DNA of 37,448 nucleotides, taken from positions 1 to 37,448 of IMG/VR virus record IMGVR_UViG_3300036800_000149. One strand, given 5' to 3'. Under the pieces are notes generated by a model. The model saw only the letters and a program-made list of their open reading frames with translations, ran no database searches and was not told the DNA's origin. Each line of letters starts with the position of its first letter. Position 1 is the stretch's first letter. This DNA comes from a virus. Shown one piece after another: positions 5,801-14,400 of this stretch. The position numbers and the translations under genes are program-made.

Positions 5801-8668
5801 ATGCCCACCACGCAACCCGCGATTTTTGCCTTGAACAGGGGCCTTATATCCCAGCTCGGCCTCGCCCGCACCGACCTGAAGCGGATGGCGCTGTCGGCCA
5901 GCGTGCAAACGAACCTGATGCCGCGCATGCTCGGCTCGGCGATGTTCCGGCCGGGCCTGCAATACCTGCTGGCCACGCTGAACAATGCCCGGGCGAAGTA
6001 TTTCCCGTTCATCTTCGCAACCACCGACGTCGTGCTGATCGAGGCAACCGACAGCACGCTGCGCTTCGTCTACCCCGACGGAACCGGCATGCCCGGTGAG
6101 ATCCTCACCCGTCCGGCCGTCACCACGGCGATCACCAACGGCACGTTCGCCGGCAGCCTGTCCGGTTGGACCAACAACGATGGCGGCGGGTGCGTTTCCG
6201 AGTGGATCGCCGGCAACTTCATGGAGCTCACCGGCAACGGGGTGAACGCCGCCGACGAATACCAGGCGGTCGCGCCTGGCTCCGGTGACACGGGCATCGA
6301 GCACGCGGTGCGGATCGTCGTCGCTCTCGGTGTCATCACCTTGAACATCGGCACGGCGCATGGGGACGGGACATACGCCCGCAACCTGTCGCTTGGTCCC
6401 GGCACCCATTCGATCGCGTTTACACCCACCGGGACGTTCTACGTCGATATCTCCAACGCGACACAGGTGCGCGCCCTGGTGCAGTCGGTGTCGATCGACC
6501 CGGCGGGCGCCTTGACCCTGCCGACGCCGTGGCCGCTCTCGTCGCTGCAAACGCTGCGGTGGTTCCAATCCGCGGACGTGGTCTACGTCGCCAACCAGGG
6601 TATTCAGCAGCAGAAAATAATCCGGTGGGGCCAGCTCGGCGAGAACGGCTACCATTCGTGGTCGATCGCCCTCTACCAACCATCGGACGGGCCGTTCGGC
6701 CTGGAGAACATCACCGCGATCACGATGGCGGTCAGCGGCCTGTCGGGCAACGTCGCCCTCACCGCATCGGCGAACTACTTTCAGCCCGGCCATGTCGGCG
6801 CATTGTTTCGGCTCGCTTCCCAGGGCGGCACGGACGCCACGATCAACGCGGCCGGCGCCGATCAGTGGTCCTCCGCCGTCGAGATCGCCGGGGTTGGCAC
6901 CCAACGGTATTTCACCGTCCGGATCACCGGCACCTGGTCGGGGACGGTCGTGCTGCAGCAATCGGTCGGCGCAGTGGGCGCCTGGACCGACGTGGGGACC
7001 GTCACGCCGGGGACGTCCGGGATCCCGACCAACGCCAACTGGAGCGGCGTGGGCAACGTCAGCTTGTGGGGCGGCAACATCTACGGGAACGTCTACGACG
7101 GCCTCGATAACCAGATCATCTTCTACCGCATTGGCTTTGAATCGAGCTATGCGTCGGGCACCGCGGTGTGCACGCTGGCCGCGGTCGGCGGCAGCATCAC
7201 GGGCATCGTCCGGATCAACGCGGTGGGCAGCCCCACCGCTGCAACAGCGGATGTGCTGATCCAGCCGAACAACACCGGCACGCTGTCGGGCATGGGCAAC
7301 GTCCAGCCCACGAATCAATGGTGGGAGGGCATCTGGTCGGGCGTTCAAGGCTTTCCCAGCGCGGTCGGATATTTCCAAGGGAAACTCTGGTGGCACGGCA
7401 ACAACTGGAGCGCCGGTTCGGTGTCGGACGCGTATGAGAGTTACGACGACACAGTGACCGGTGCGAGTGCGCCGATCATCCAGCAGATCGGTTTCGGACC
7501 GGTAGACACGATCGAGTGGTGCCTGGGTCTGGCCGACATGCTGATCGGCTCGCCCGGTGCCGAGCTGGTGATACGCTCGGCGGATTTTTCCGGGATTGTC
7601 AGCGCGACCGATTTCGCGATCAAGCCGTGCTCGACGCAAGGCAGCGCGCCATGCCCGGCGCTGCAAATCGATTTCGACGCGATCTTTCTTCAGCGGTCAG
7701 GCCGGCGCATCTACATGCTGACCTACACGCCGTCGTTCTTCCTGGTCGATTACAAAGCGAGCGATTTAACGAACTTCGTGCCTGACATCGCCATCATGGA
7801 GAACGGTGCACCCCTCTCCGCCGGCGGGTTCTCGTGGATCGCGGTGCAGAGACAACCTGACACACGCATCCACGCGCTGCTGAACGACGGCACGACGCGG
7901 GTCATGGTGTTCGATAGCGCGGAGGACGAGCACGCCTGGATCAAGGTGCAGATGGGCGCGTCGCTGGCCGGTGCTGCCGTGATCGAGGACGTGGTGGTAC
8001 TGCCTGGCCAGGGGGGCACCACGTCGGCTGAGGACCTGGTGTATTACGTGGTCCGCCGCACGGTGAACGGGCAGACCCTCCGCTCGCTGGAGCGCTGGGC
8101 GCGCGAGGACGAGTGCATCGCCGGGCAGTTGAGCAAGTGCGTGGATTGCCACGTGTCCGGCACCAACGGATCCCCGACGGCGACGATCGGCGGCCTGTCG
8201 CACCTGATAGGCGAGCAGGTGGCGTGCTGGGCGGACGGGACCGACCAGGGCGGCCCGTTCACGGTGTCGGGCGCCGGCACGATCACGCTGCCGGTTGCGG
8301 TGACCAATTACTGCGCAGGGCTGGCCTACACCTGGCAGTTCCAATCAACCAAATTGGCCTACGCATCGCAGTTGGGCACCGCGCTGCTGCAAAAGAAGCG
8401 CGTCGCGCGGATCGGCGTGCTGACCGCGAACATGGCGTACCAGGCGCTGCAATATGGCCGGGACTTCGACTCGTTGCAGGATTTGCCGAGCGTCTACAAG
8501 GGCGCGGTGGTCGCGCCGGGCACCGTGTTCACCGCGTGGGATGACGAGACGTTCGCCTTCGACGGCGCGTGGGACACTGACAGTCGGGTGTGCCTGCAAG
8601 GCCAGTCGCCGCGTCCCGTCATCGTGCTGGGCATCGTCATCGATATGGAATTGCGCGAGAGGTCCTGA
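5801..8668 (+). CDS. Tail nozzle / tail tubular protein B-like protein
   Basis: 955 aa, with AAGGA 11 bases before the ATG. The N-terminus (LNRGLISQLGLARTDLKRMALSASVQTNLMPRMLGSAMFRPGL) is characteristic of phage tail 'stabilisation' or nozzle proteins that begin with a set of beta-propeller strands. The middle (residues 110-490) holds Gly/Thr-rich beta domains that look like carbohydrate-binding or jelly-roll insertions. The C-terminal third (GKLWWHGNNWSAGSVSDAYESYDD, AELVIRSADFSG, GRRIYMLTYTPSFFLVDYKASDLT) again matches podovirus nozzle proteins. It would form the lower tail and may contact the host surface. It follows the adaptor gene and precedes the internal virion proteins. Confidence 0.75.
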   Translation: MPTTQPAIFALNRGLISQLGLARTDLKRMALSASVQTNLMPRMLGSAMFRPGLQYLLATLNNARAKYFPFIFATTDVVLIEATDSTLRFVYPDGTGMPGEILTRPAVTTAITNGTFAGSLSGWTNNDGGGCVSEWIAGNFMELTGNGVNAADEYQAVAPGSGDTGIEHAVRIVVALGVITLNIGTAHGDGTYARNLSLGPGTHSIAFTPTGTFYVDISNATQVRALVQSVSIDPAGALTLPTPWPLSSLQTLRWFQSADVVYVANQGIQQQKIIRWGQLGENGYHSWSIALYQPSDGPFGLENITAITMAVSGLSGNVALTASANYFQPGHVGALFRLASQGGTDATINAAGADQWSSAVEIAGVGTQRYFTVRITGTWSGTVVLQQSVGAVGAWTDVGTVTPGTSGIPTNANWSGVGNVSLWGGNIYGNVYDGLDNQIIFYRIGFESSYASGTAVCTLAAVGGSITGIVRINAVGSPTAATADVLIQPNNTGTLSGMGNVQPTNQWWEGIWSGVQGFPSAVGYFQGKLWWHGNNWSAGSVSDAYESYDDTVTGASAPIIQQIGFGPVDTIEWCLGLADMLIGSPGAELVIRSADFSGIVSATDFAIKPCSTQGSAPCPALQIDFDAIFLQRSGRRIYMLTYTPSFFLVDYKASDLTNFVPDIAIMENGAPLSAGGFSWIAVQRQPDTRIHALLNDGTTRVMVFDSAEDEHAWIKVQMGASLAGAAVIEDVVVLPGQGGTTSAEDLVYYVVRRTVNGQTLRSLERWAREDECIAGQLSKCVDCHVSGTNGSPTATIGGLSHLIGEQVACWADGTDQGGPFTVSGAGTITLPVAVTNYCAGLAYTWQFQSTKLAYASQLGTALLQKKRVARIGVLTANMAYQALQYGRDFDSLQDLPSVYKGAVVAPGTVFTAWDDETFAFDGAWDTDSRVCLQGQSPRPVIVLGIVIDMELRERS

Positions 8669-8671
8669 CCA

Positions 8672-9187
8672 ATGTCCTCCGCGAGCCTCGCAACCACGGC
8701 GCTGTCTGCCGCGGGCACCGGCATGGCGGCTGGCGGCCAGCTTGCCGCCGGCGCACAGGCCGCGGCACTCGGTCGGGCACAAGCTGCGTCGCTGGGCGTG
8801 CAGGCCGGGCAGGAGGTCGCCCAGGGCACGCAGGACATCGCCAACGCGGCGCTGAACACGAAATACGTCATCTCGCAGACCCGCGGCGCGGCGGCGGCAT
8901 CCGGCGGCGTGGCGACCTCGCCGACCGTGGTCGGCCTGGAAGGCCAGATCGCCGCGCGCGGTTCGTATAGCGCGCTGGCGCAGATGTATGAGCAGCGGGA
9001 AAAGGCCAACGCGCTGAACTACCAGGGCGCGCTGGATATCTATTCCGGCAAGGTCGAACAGACCGCCGACCAGGTGAAGGCGTTCTCGACCGTGCTGTCA
9101 GGCGCGGGGTCGCTGGCGTCGAAATACGGCAATCCGGGCGGGGCGCAATCCGACGCTGTCCTGTACGGCGGCGAGCCCGGACCGTAA
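8672..9187 (+). CDS. Small internal virion protein (T7 gp14-like)
   Basis: 171 aa, GAGAGG about 9 bases before the start. Very Ala/Gly/Gln-rich and helical, with an N-terminal low-polarity stretch (AATTALSAAGTGMAAGG region) that could enter a membrane, and a central coiled-coil segment (SYSALAQMYEQREKANALNYQ). In podoviruses the gene directly before two very large internal proteins encodes the small injection protein that forms the outer-membrane part of the DNA ejection channel. The assignment rests on size, composition and order. Confidence 0.6.
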   Translation: MSSASLATTALSAAGTGMAAGGQLAAGAQAAALGRAQAASLGVQAGQEVAQGTQDIANAALNTKYVISQTRGAAAASGGVATSPTVVGLEGQIAARGSYSALAQMYEQREKANALNYQGALDIYSGKVEQTADQVKAFSTVLSGAGSLASKYGNPGGAQSDAVLYGGEPGP

Positions 9188-9190
9188 CCG

Positions 9191-11410
9191 ATGGCCGTTC
9201 AACTCCCCTCGCCGGAGAGCGTTCCGCTCGTTACGCCACAAGCAGCGGGGGGCGTCCCGTCGTTCGGTGGGGCGGAAGCGGCAACGCAGGAGCTGGCGGG
9301 CGCAGTCAGCGGACTCGGCGAGGGCCTGACGAAACAGGCTGATTTCATCCAGAGCCTTCGCAACGAGAACAACGCGCGGGATGCCTCGGTGCAACTCAAT
9401 GCGCAGATGGGGGCAATCACGAGCGCCTATCTCCAGAAACAGGGCAAGGCGGCAGACGACGGCTACGACGATTACACCGCGCAGTTGCAGGCGGCCCGAT
9501 CGAGCGCGGTTTCCGCGATGCCGAATCTCGAGGCGGGAAAGATGCTGGGCGATCAGGCCGCCTACATGGTGGACCGCTTTCAGCAAGAGGGTGTCCGCCA
9601 CCGTGGCGAGGCGATGACGCAATGGACCCGGCAGTCCTATGTCGGGAAGCTAGCCGATGCCGCGACCACGGCGGCGCAGAATTGGGGCAATCCCGAGCTG
9701 GTCGGCGGCCAAGTTGCGGTCGGCCAGGACGCGGCCAAAAGCCTGTTCGCGATCGACGGCGGCGACCCATCCAGCCCTGATGGCGCCGCCACGCTGAGGT
9801 CCGATATCGCCGGAGCGACCGACAAGGTGGTGGTGCCGGCTGTGCGGGTGGCCGCCGCATCGAACCCGGCGGCGGCCCAGGCGCTGGTGGATAAGTACGG
9901 GCCGAGCATGTCGGCGGCGGGGCTTGAGGAGGTCACCAGGGAACTGCACGTGAGCGCATCGAACGCGCAGGGCGTGTCGGTCGCGCAGCAAGAGCTGGCG
10001 AGGGCCGCGCAGCCGGGTGGTGGTGTGGCGCCGTCGAACGCAACGCCTGACCAGCTCAACGCCGCTTTCGAAGGCCAGGAAGGCACCGGAACCTCAGTGC
10101 AGGGCGCGGTTGCCGGCCTCATGCCGGGAACTTTCAAGCAGTTCGCACAACCCGGCGAGGACATCAACAATCCGACCGACAACGCCGTGGTGCGGCAGCG
10201 GATCATCGCGAAGTATTCCAGCGACTATCCGGGCGACCCGGCGCGCGTCGCGGTGGCGCTATTCTCCGGTCCGGGAAACGTGGCGCCGCCGGACAGCCCG
10301 GTGCCCTGGCTCCGCGACCCGAAGGATGGCAACGGCACCAGCACGTCGCAGTATGTGTCCGGCTTCCTTGGCCGGCTCACGCCGGGGCAGCCCGCGGCGG
10401 CTACGCCCGCGGAGGGCACGCCAGCAGCGGGCACACCGGCGACGGGCACGCCAGCGCCGCCATCCCGGTCCGATATCCTCATGCGCACCATCCAGGCGAC
10501 TGCGGGTAACCCGCTCGCGCAGGAGGCCGCGGTGCGCCATCTCGACATGGTGTTCCGCGCGCAGGACGCCGACCGGGTGGACGCCGAGCACGGCTATCAG
10601 GTGCAGCAGCAGGTCGCCAAGGCGGCGAGCGAGTCGGACGAAACCAAGGTGCTCGGCGCGCTGGGCAGCAATCCCGCCAGCGTCACGGCGCGGGACATTC
10701 TCAACCCGGCGGGGCCATACCCGCATTTACTGCCGGCCGCGCGCGAGAACATGGTCGCCTTCGTGGAACGGCAGACCAAGCCGGACCCGGCCGCTGCGGT
10801 GTCAGCGGCAACGGTGCAGGGCCTCGTCTCTGACGTTCGCGCCGGCAAGATCACCGACATGGGGCCGGTGTATGACGCATTCACATCCGGGCGGATGAAC
10901 CGCGCCGGCTTCGACTTCGTGCAGCAGCAGTTCAAGGATTTGCAAACCGACGCCGGCCAGCGGCTCGATCAGGAGCAATCGAAGTTCCTCGCCGCGGTGA
11001 GACCGTCGATCGACAAAAGCAATCCGCTGATGGGCAGTCTCGACATGAGCGGCGGCGTGAATTTCTTCCGGCTGCAACAGGATATTGCGAAAGACATCGA
11101 CGATTACCGCAAGGCCGGGAAGAACCCGCACGACCTGTTCGATCCGTCCAAGCCGGATTACCTCGGCAAGCCCGAGGCGCTGGAGCCTTACCAGAACTCC
11201 ATCGTCGAATCGATGGACGACATTTCCCGGCGCATGCACACCGGCAAGTACGCTCCAGCTGCACAACCCGCCTCACCGTCCCCGCCGCCGGCGACCCGCA
11301 CACCGGATCGCACAGTCGATGAGGGGTTCGGGCCAGCCCTCGTCCAGGGCGGTCCGGTCACGGCGCTGCCGCCGCTGCCACCGTTGCCGCCGATCCCGCG
11401 GCGGCACTAG
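9191..11410 (+). CDS. Internal virion protein with SLT-like transglycosylase domain (gp15/gp16 role)
   Basis: 739 aa. The first 280 residues are long Ala/Gln-rich helices. Around residues 286-400 is a transglycosylase-like region: AAFEGQEGTGTSVQGAVAGLMPGTFKQFA, then NNPTDNAVVRQRIIAKYSSDYPGDPARVAVALFSGPGNV, which follows the Slt pattern of a catalytic Glu, a 'S-x-x-GA-x-GLMP-T' motif and an 'A-x-x-x-GPG-V' end in place of AYNAGPG. The Glu near 291-294 is the probable catalytic residue. A Pro/Ala/Thr linker follows, then more helices and a Pro-rich tail. It probably digests peptidoglycan locally during DNA ejection. The usual Asn in AYNAGPG is replaced by Ser here, so activity is uncertain. Confidence 0.65.
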   Translation: MAVQLPSPESVPLVTPQAAGGVPSFGGAEAATQELAGAVSGLGEGLTKQADFIQSLRNENNARDASVQLNAQMGAITSAYLQKQGKAADDGYDDYTAQLQAARSSAVSAMPNLEAGKMLGDQAAYMVDRFQQEGVRHRGEAMTQWTRQSYVGKLADAATTAAQNWGNPELVGGQVAVGQDAAKSLFAIDGGDPSSPDGAATLRSDIAGATDKVVVPAVRVAAASNPAAAQALVDKYGPSMSAAGLEEVTRELHVSASNAQGVSVAQQELARAAQPGGGVAPSNATPDQLNAAFEGQEGTGTSVQGAVAGLMPGTFKQFAQPGEDINNPTDNAVVRQRIIAKYSSDYPGDPARVAVALFSGPGNVAPPDSPVPWLRDPKDGNGTSTSQYVSGFLGRLTPGQPAAATPAEGTPAAGTPATGTPAPPSRSDILMRTIQATAGNPLAQEAAVRHLDMVFRAQDADRVDAEHGYQVQQQVAKAASESDETKVLGALGSNPASVTARDILNPAGPYPHLLPAARENMVAFVERQTKPDPAAAVSAATVQGLVSDVRAGKITDMGPVYDAFTSGRMNRAGFDFVQQQFKDLQTDAGQRLDQEQSKFLAAVRPSIDKSNPLMGSLDMSGGVNFFRLQQDIAKDIDDYRKAGKNPHDLFDPSKPDYLGKPEALEPYQNSIVESMDDISRRMHTGKYAPAAQPASPSPPPATRTPDRTVDEGFGPALVQGGPVTALPPLPPLPPIPRRH

Positions 11411-11413
11411 CGC

Positions 11414-14400
11414 ATGGCCGATCCAGCCGCCGCTGCCGCGGGCGCCGAGCCGTCCGCGCCGCCGTTCGCGCCCGCGCCCGCGGCAGCGCCGCCGGCCCTG
11501 TCCTACCCCGACCAGGCGCGCGCGGCCGGCTACAGCGACGACCAGATCAATCAGTGGCTCGCGCCATGGATGGCCGATGCGCGCGCCAAGGGCTACTCGC
11601 AGGACCAGATCAACGCGCACCTGGGCATCGTGCCGCCGCCCGCGTTCGATGATGGCCCGGTGCGGTCCCAGATCAGCAGCAACCTCGCCGCGGCGGCCAA
11701 GCCGGTCACGTCGTTCGGCGATGCGCTGGAGGCTGGCTGGCAGCTCGGCAACGTCGGCATGGGAATACGCGGCGCGCCACCCTCCAAGACGGTCTCGCCC
11801 GACGCGCCCTGGGCGTCCCGCATCGCGGCGCAGACCGCGGAGCTGGCGGGCGATCTGCCGTCGATGCTCGGTGGGTTCTTCGTTGGCGCGGCGGGAGGCG
11901 CAGAGGGTGGTCCCCCGGGTATGGCGATCGGCGGAACGGCCGGCGCCATGGCGCTGCCGACGGCGCTGCGCGAGTTGATGATGGACAGCTACGCCAAGGG
12001 CCAGTTCACCAATTTCCGGGATTTCTGGTCGCGCGTTGCGCCGGTGATGATCGACACGGCGAAGTCGTGGGTCACCGGGGCTGCCACGGGAGCTGCCGGC
12101 GCCGGCGTCGGCGCGGCCGCGGGCACGGTACCGGGCGCGATCGCGGACTGGGCTCTCCCGGGTTCGATGCAGGCGGCCAAAACGGCCGCCGAAGTGGCGA
12201 CGATGACCACGGTCGGCGCGGCGATGGAAGGCCATGCGCCGGCCGCGATGGATTTCGCCAACGCCGCGATCGTGCTGGGCGGCGTGCACTTTGCCGGGGT
12301 TGGCGCGGTCAAGCTGCGTGATCTTTATGCACAGACCGGGATTACGCCGTCCGCGGTGGTCGCCGATGCTGCGCGCGATCCGACGATCGCGCAGGACATT
12401 CTGAGCGACAAGGCGATACCGGACGCCTACGCGGCGGCGGGGAAGGCGGCCGCGACGCCGGAACCCGAGGCGGCCAGGTCCGCTGCGGGCGAAGACGCTG
12501 GCGGCCAAGCCCCGCCCGGAGAGGCTGCTGCCACAACATCGGCCCGCACACCTTTCACTCCCAATTTTCCCGACGTGGTGATCCAGCGGCCGTACGGCTC
12601 GCCGGTGCGCTACATCGGTCATCCCGACTATGCCGCAGCGAAGGCGGGTGACCCGGAAGCGGCGGACCGCTTCGTTGATGACATGGTGGACCCGGCGAAG
12701 GTCAGCGAGCTACGTGCCGCGATCGGGGACAGCAAGCCAACCGTGGTTGCCGTGCATGCCGAAGAAGCGGCGGGCCGGAACGCGATCCCGGAAACCTACG
12801 CCAAGAAGTTGTCGGGCGACCTTGGGTTGCCGCTGGACGATGGCATTGTCCAGGCGAACAAGCCGCAGCGCACCGGCCAAAGCGCCGAATACCGCATCAG
12901 CGTGCATTCAGAGTTTGACGGTCCGGTAGAGCCGGGGCGCGATTACCTGATCGTGGACGACAACGTGACGCAAGGCGGCACGCTGGCCGACCTGCGGTCC
13001 TATATCGAAAGCCGTGGCGGGCGGGTGGTCGCCGCATCGACATTGACCGGCTCGCGGCAGAGCGAGATATTGGCGCCACGAGCCGGAACGATCGCGGCGT
13101 TGCGAGAGAAGTTTCCGGACCTCGAATCACGATGGCAAGGGACTTTTGGCCATGACCTCAGCGGGCTCACAGAAAGCGAGGCTGGCTACCTTCTCCGCTC
13201 CCCAACGGCTGACGCCCGCGGAGATCGAGTCATTGCGCGCGGACAAGCGGGAACTGCATCGCAAATTAGACGAAATCCACGCCCGCAAGGCGGCGGAGAA
13301 GGCTACGACGGAGAAGACGACGACGGAGAGCCACGCGGCGGAGACGGCGGCGGCGGAGTAACCCAGCCGCCTGGATCGGGCGGTCCTGGGCCTGCTGGCG
13401 GCGGCATGGGCGCGGCCGCCGAGGTTCTTGGCAAAGGCGATCTCTGGCGGCTTCCGCCCGAACAGCTCGACGCGATGCTGGAGGAAAAAGGCGCCTCCAA
13501 CCACGACAAGCTGGTACGCGCGCTCGGCAGTGAAGAAGCAGCAGCCGAGTTCAACCGGCTGGACCGCAAGCAGAACAGCAGCATCGGGAGCCGCGCCGAT
13601 GAAGGCGCCCGAGAGTTCGACGCCAAATTCGGCAATCTGACACCCGAGCAGGAACGGCTGATCTACGGCTTCGGCGAGACAGATGCCGCTGCGGACGACA
13701 TCAAGGCCGTGCTCGATGCGCACGGCAACCGGTCCGACGATCCCACCGATGCAGCCTATGAAGCGGCGATCGCCATCCGCCGGGTGCCGGCGGCCGACAT
13801 CATGGCCGTCCCCGAAGGGCATTCAACGGCAACGGCACAAGCCGCGTACGTTCGCCTGTCCAACGCCTACGAGGATATGCGAGCTGCCGGCATTCCCGGT
13901 GATCAGATTGGCCACGCCATCGCCGGCGCGCTCGTTAACCGCGGCGGCTGGAGTCCCGGTGACGCCGCGGAGGTCGTCGGAAGCTTCATGGAGAGAGTGG
14001 CGGCATCGCAGCCCGCCGCGCCGCGAGCGCCCCAGGCGATGCTGCCCGCGCCGGCCTCAGAAGGAGTGGCGCCGGCTGCCGTGTCCGTCACCACGCATGA
14101 GGTCTTGGACCGCCCGACATCGCGTCCGGACGAGGCGCCGACAGCCGGCGGCGTAGGCGGCGCGCCAGGAGCTCCCGGCACGCAAGGGCTGCTTCCTCTT
14201 CCGGAACCCGGCGCCGGCCCTCCCGCCACGCTCGCCGACGCGCAAAATCGCATCCTGGCGCATATCAGCATCGGCGAGCAGCCGCCGGCGCGCGGCTGGA
14301 GCTGGCGCGGCCTCTACACCAACCTGGTTGACCGGCTCTACCCGCTGGCGGCGGCCGTGAAGTCCGCCTCCGGTGGCGAGGGGCTGCCGGCGGCGCAGAA

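Noticed and set aside
5372-7666. 764-codon minus-strand frame across the nozzle gene
   Set aside because: Antisense shadow of a GC-rich gene; only its last 100 codons (5372-5674) have a ribosome site and a natural protein composition.
11273-12622. 449-codon minus-strand frame opposite the giant injection protein
   Set aside because: Arg/Gly/His-rich composition typical of antisense frames in high-GC DNA; no start signal.
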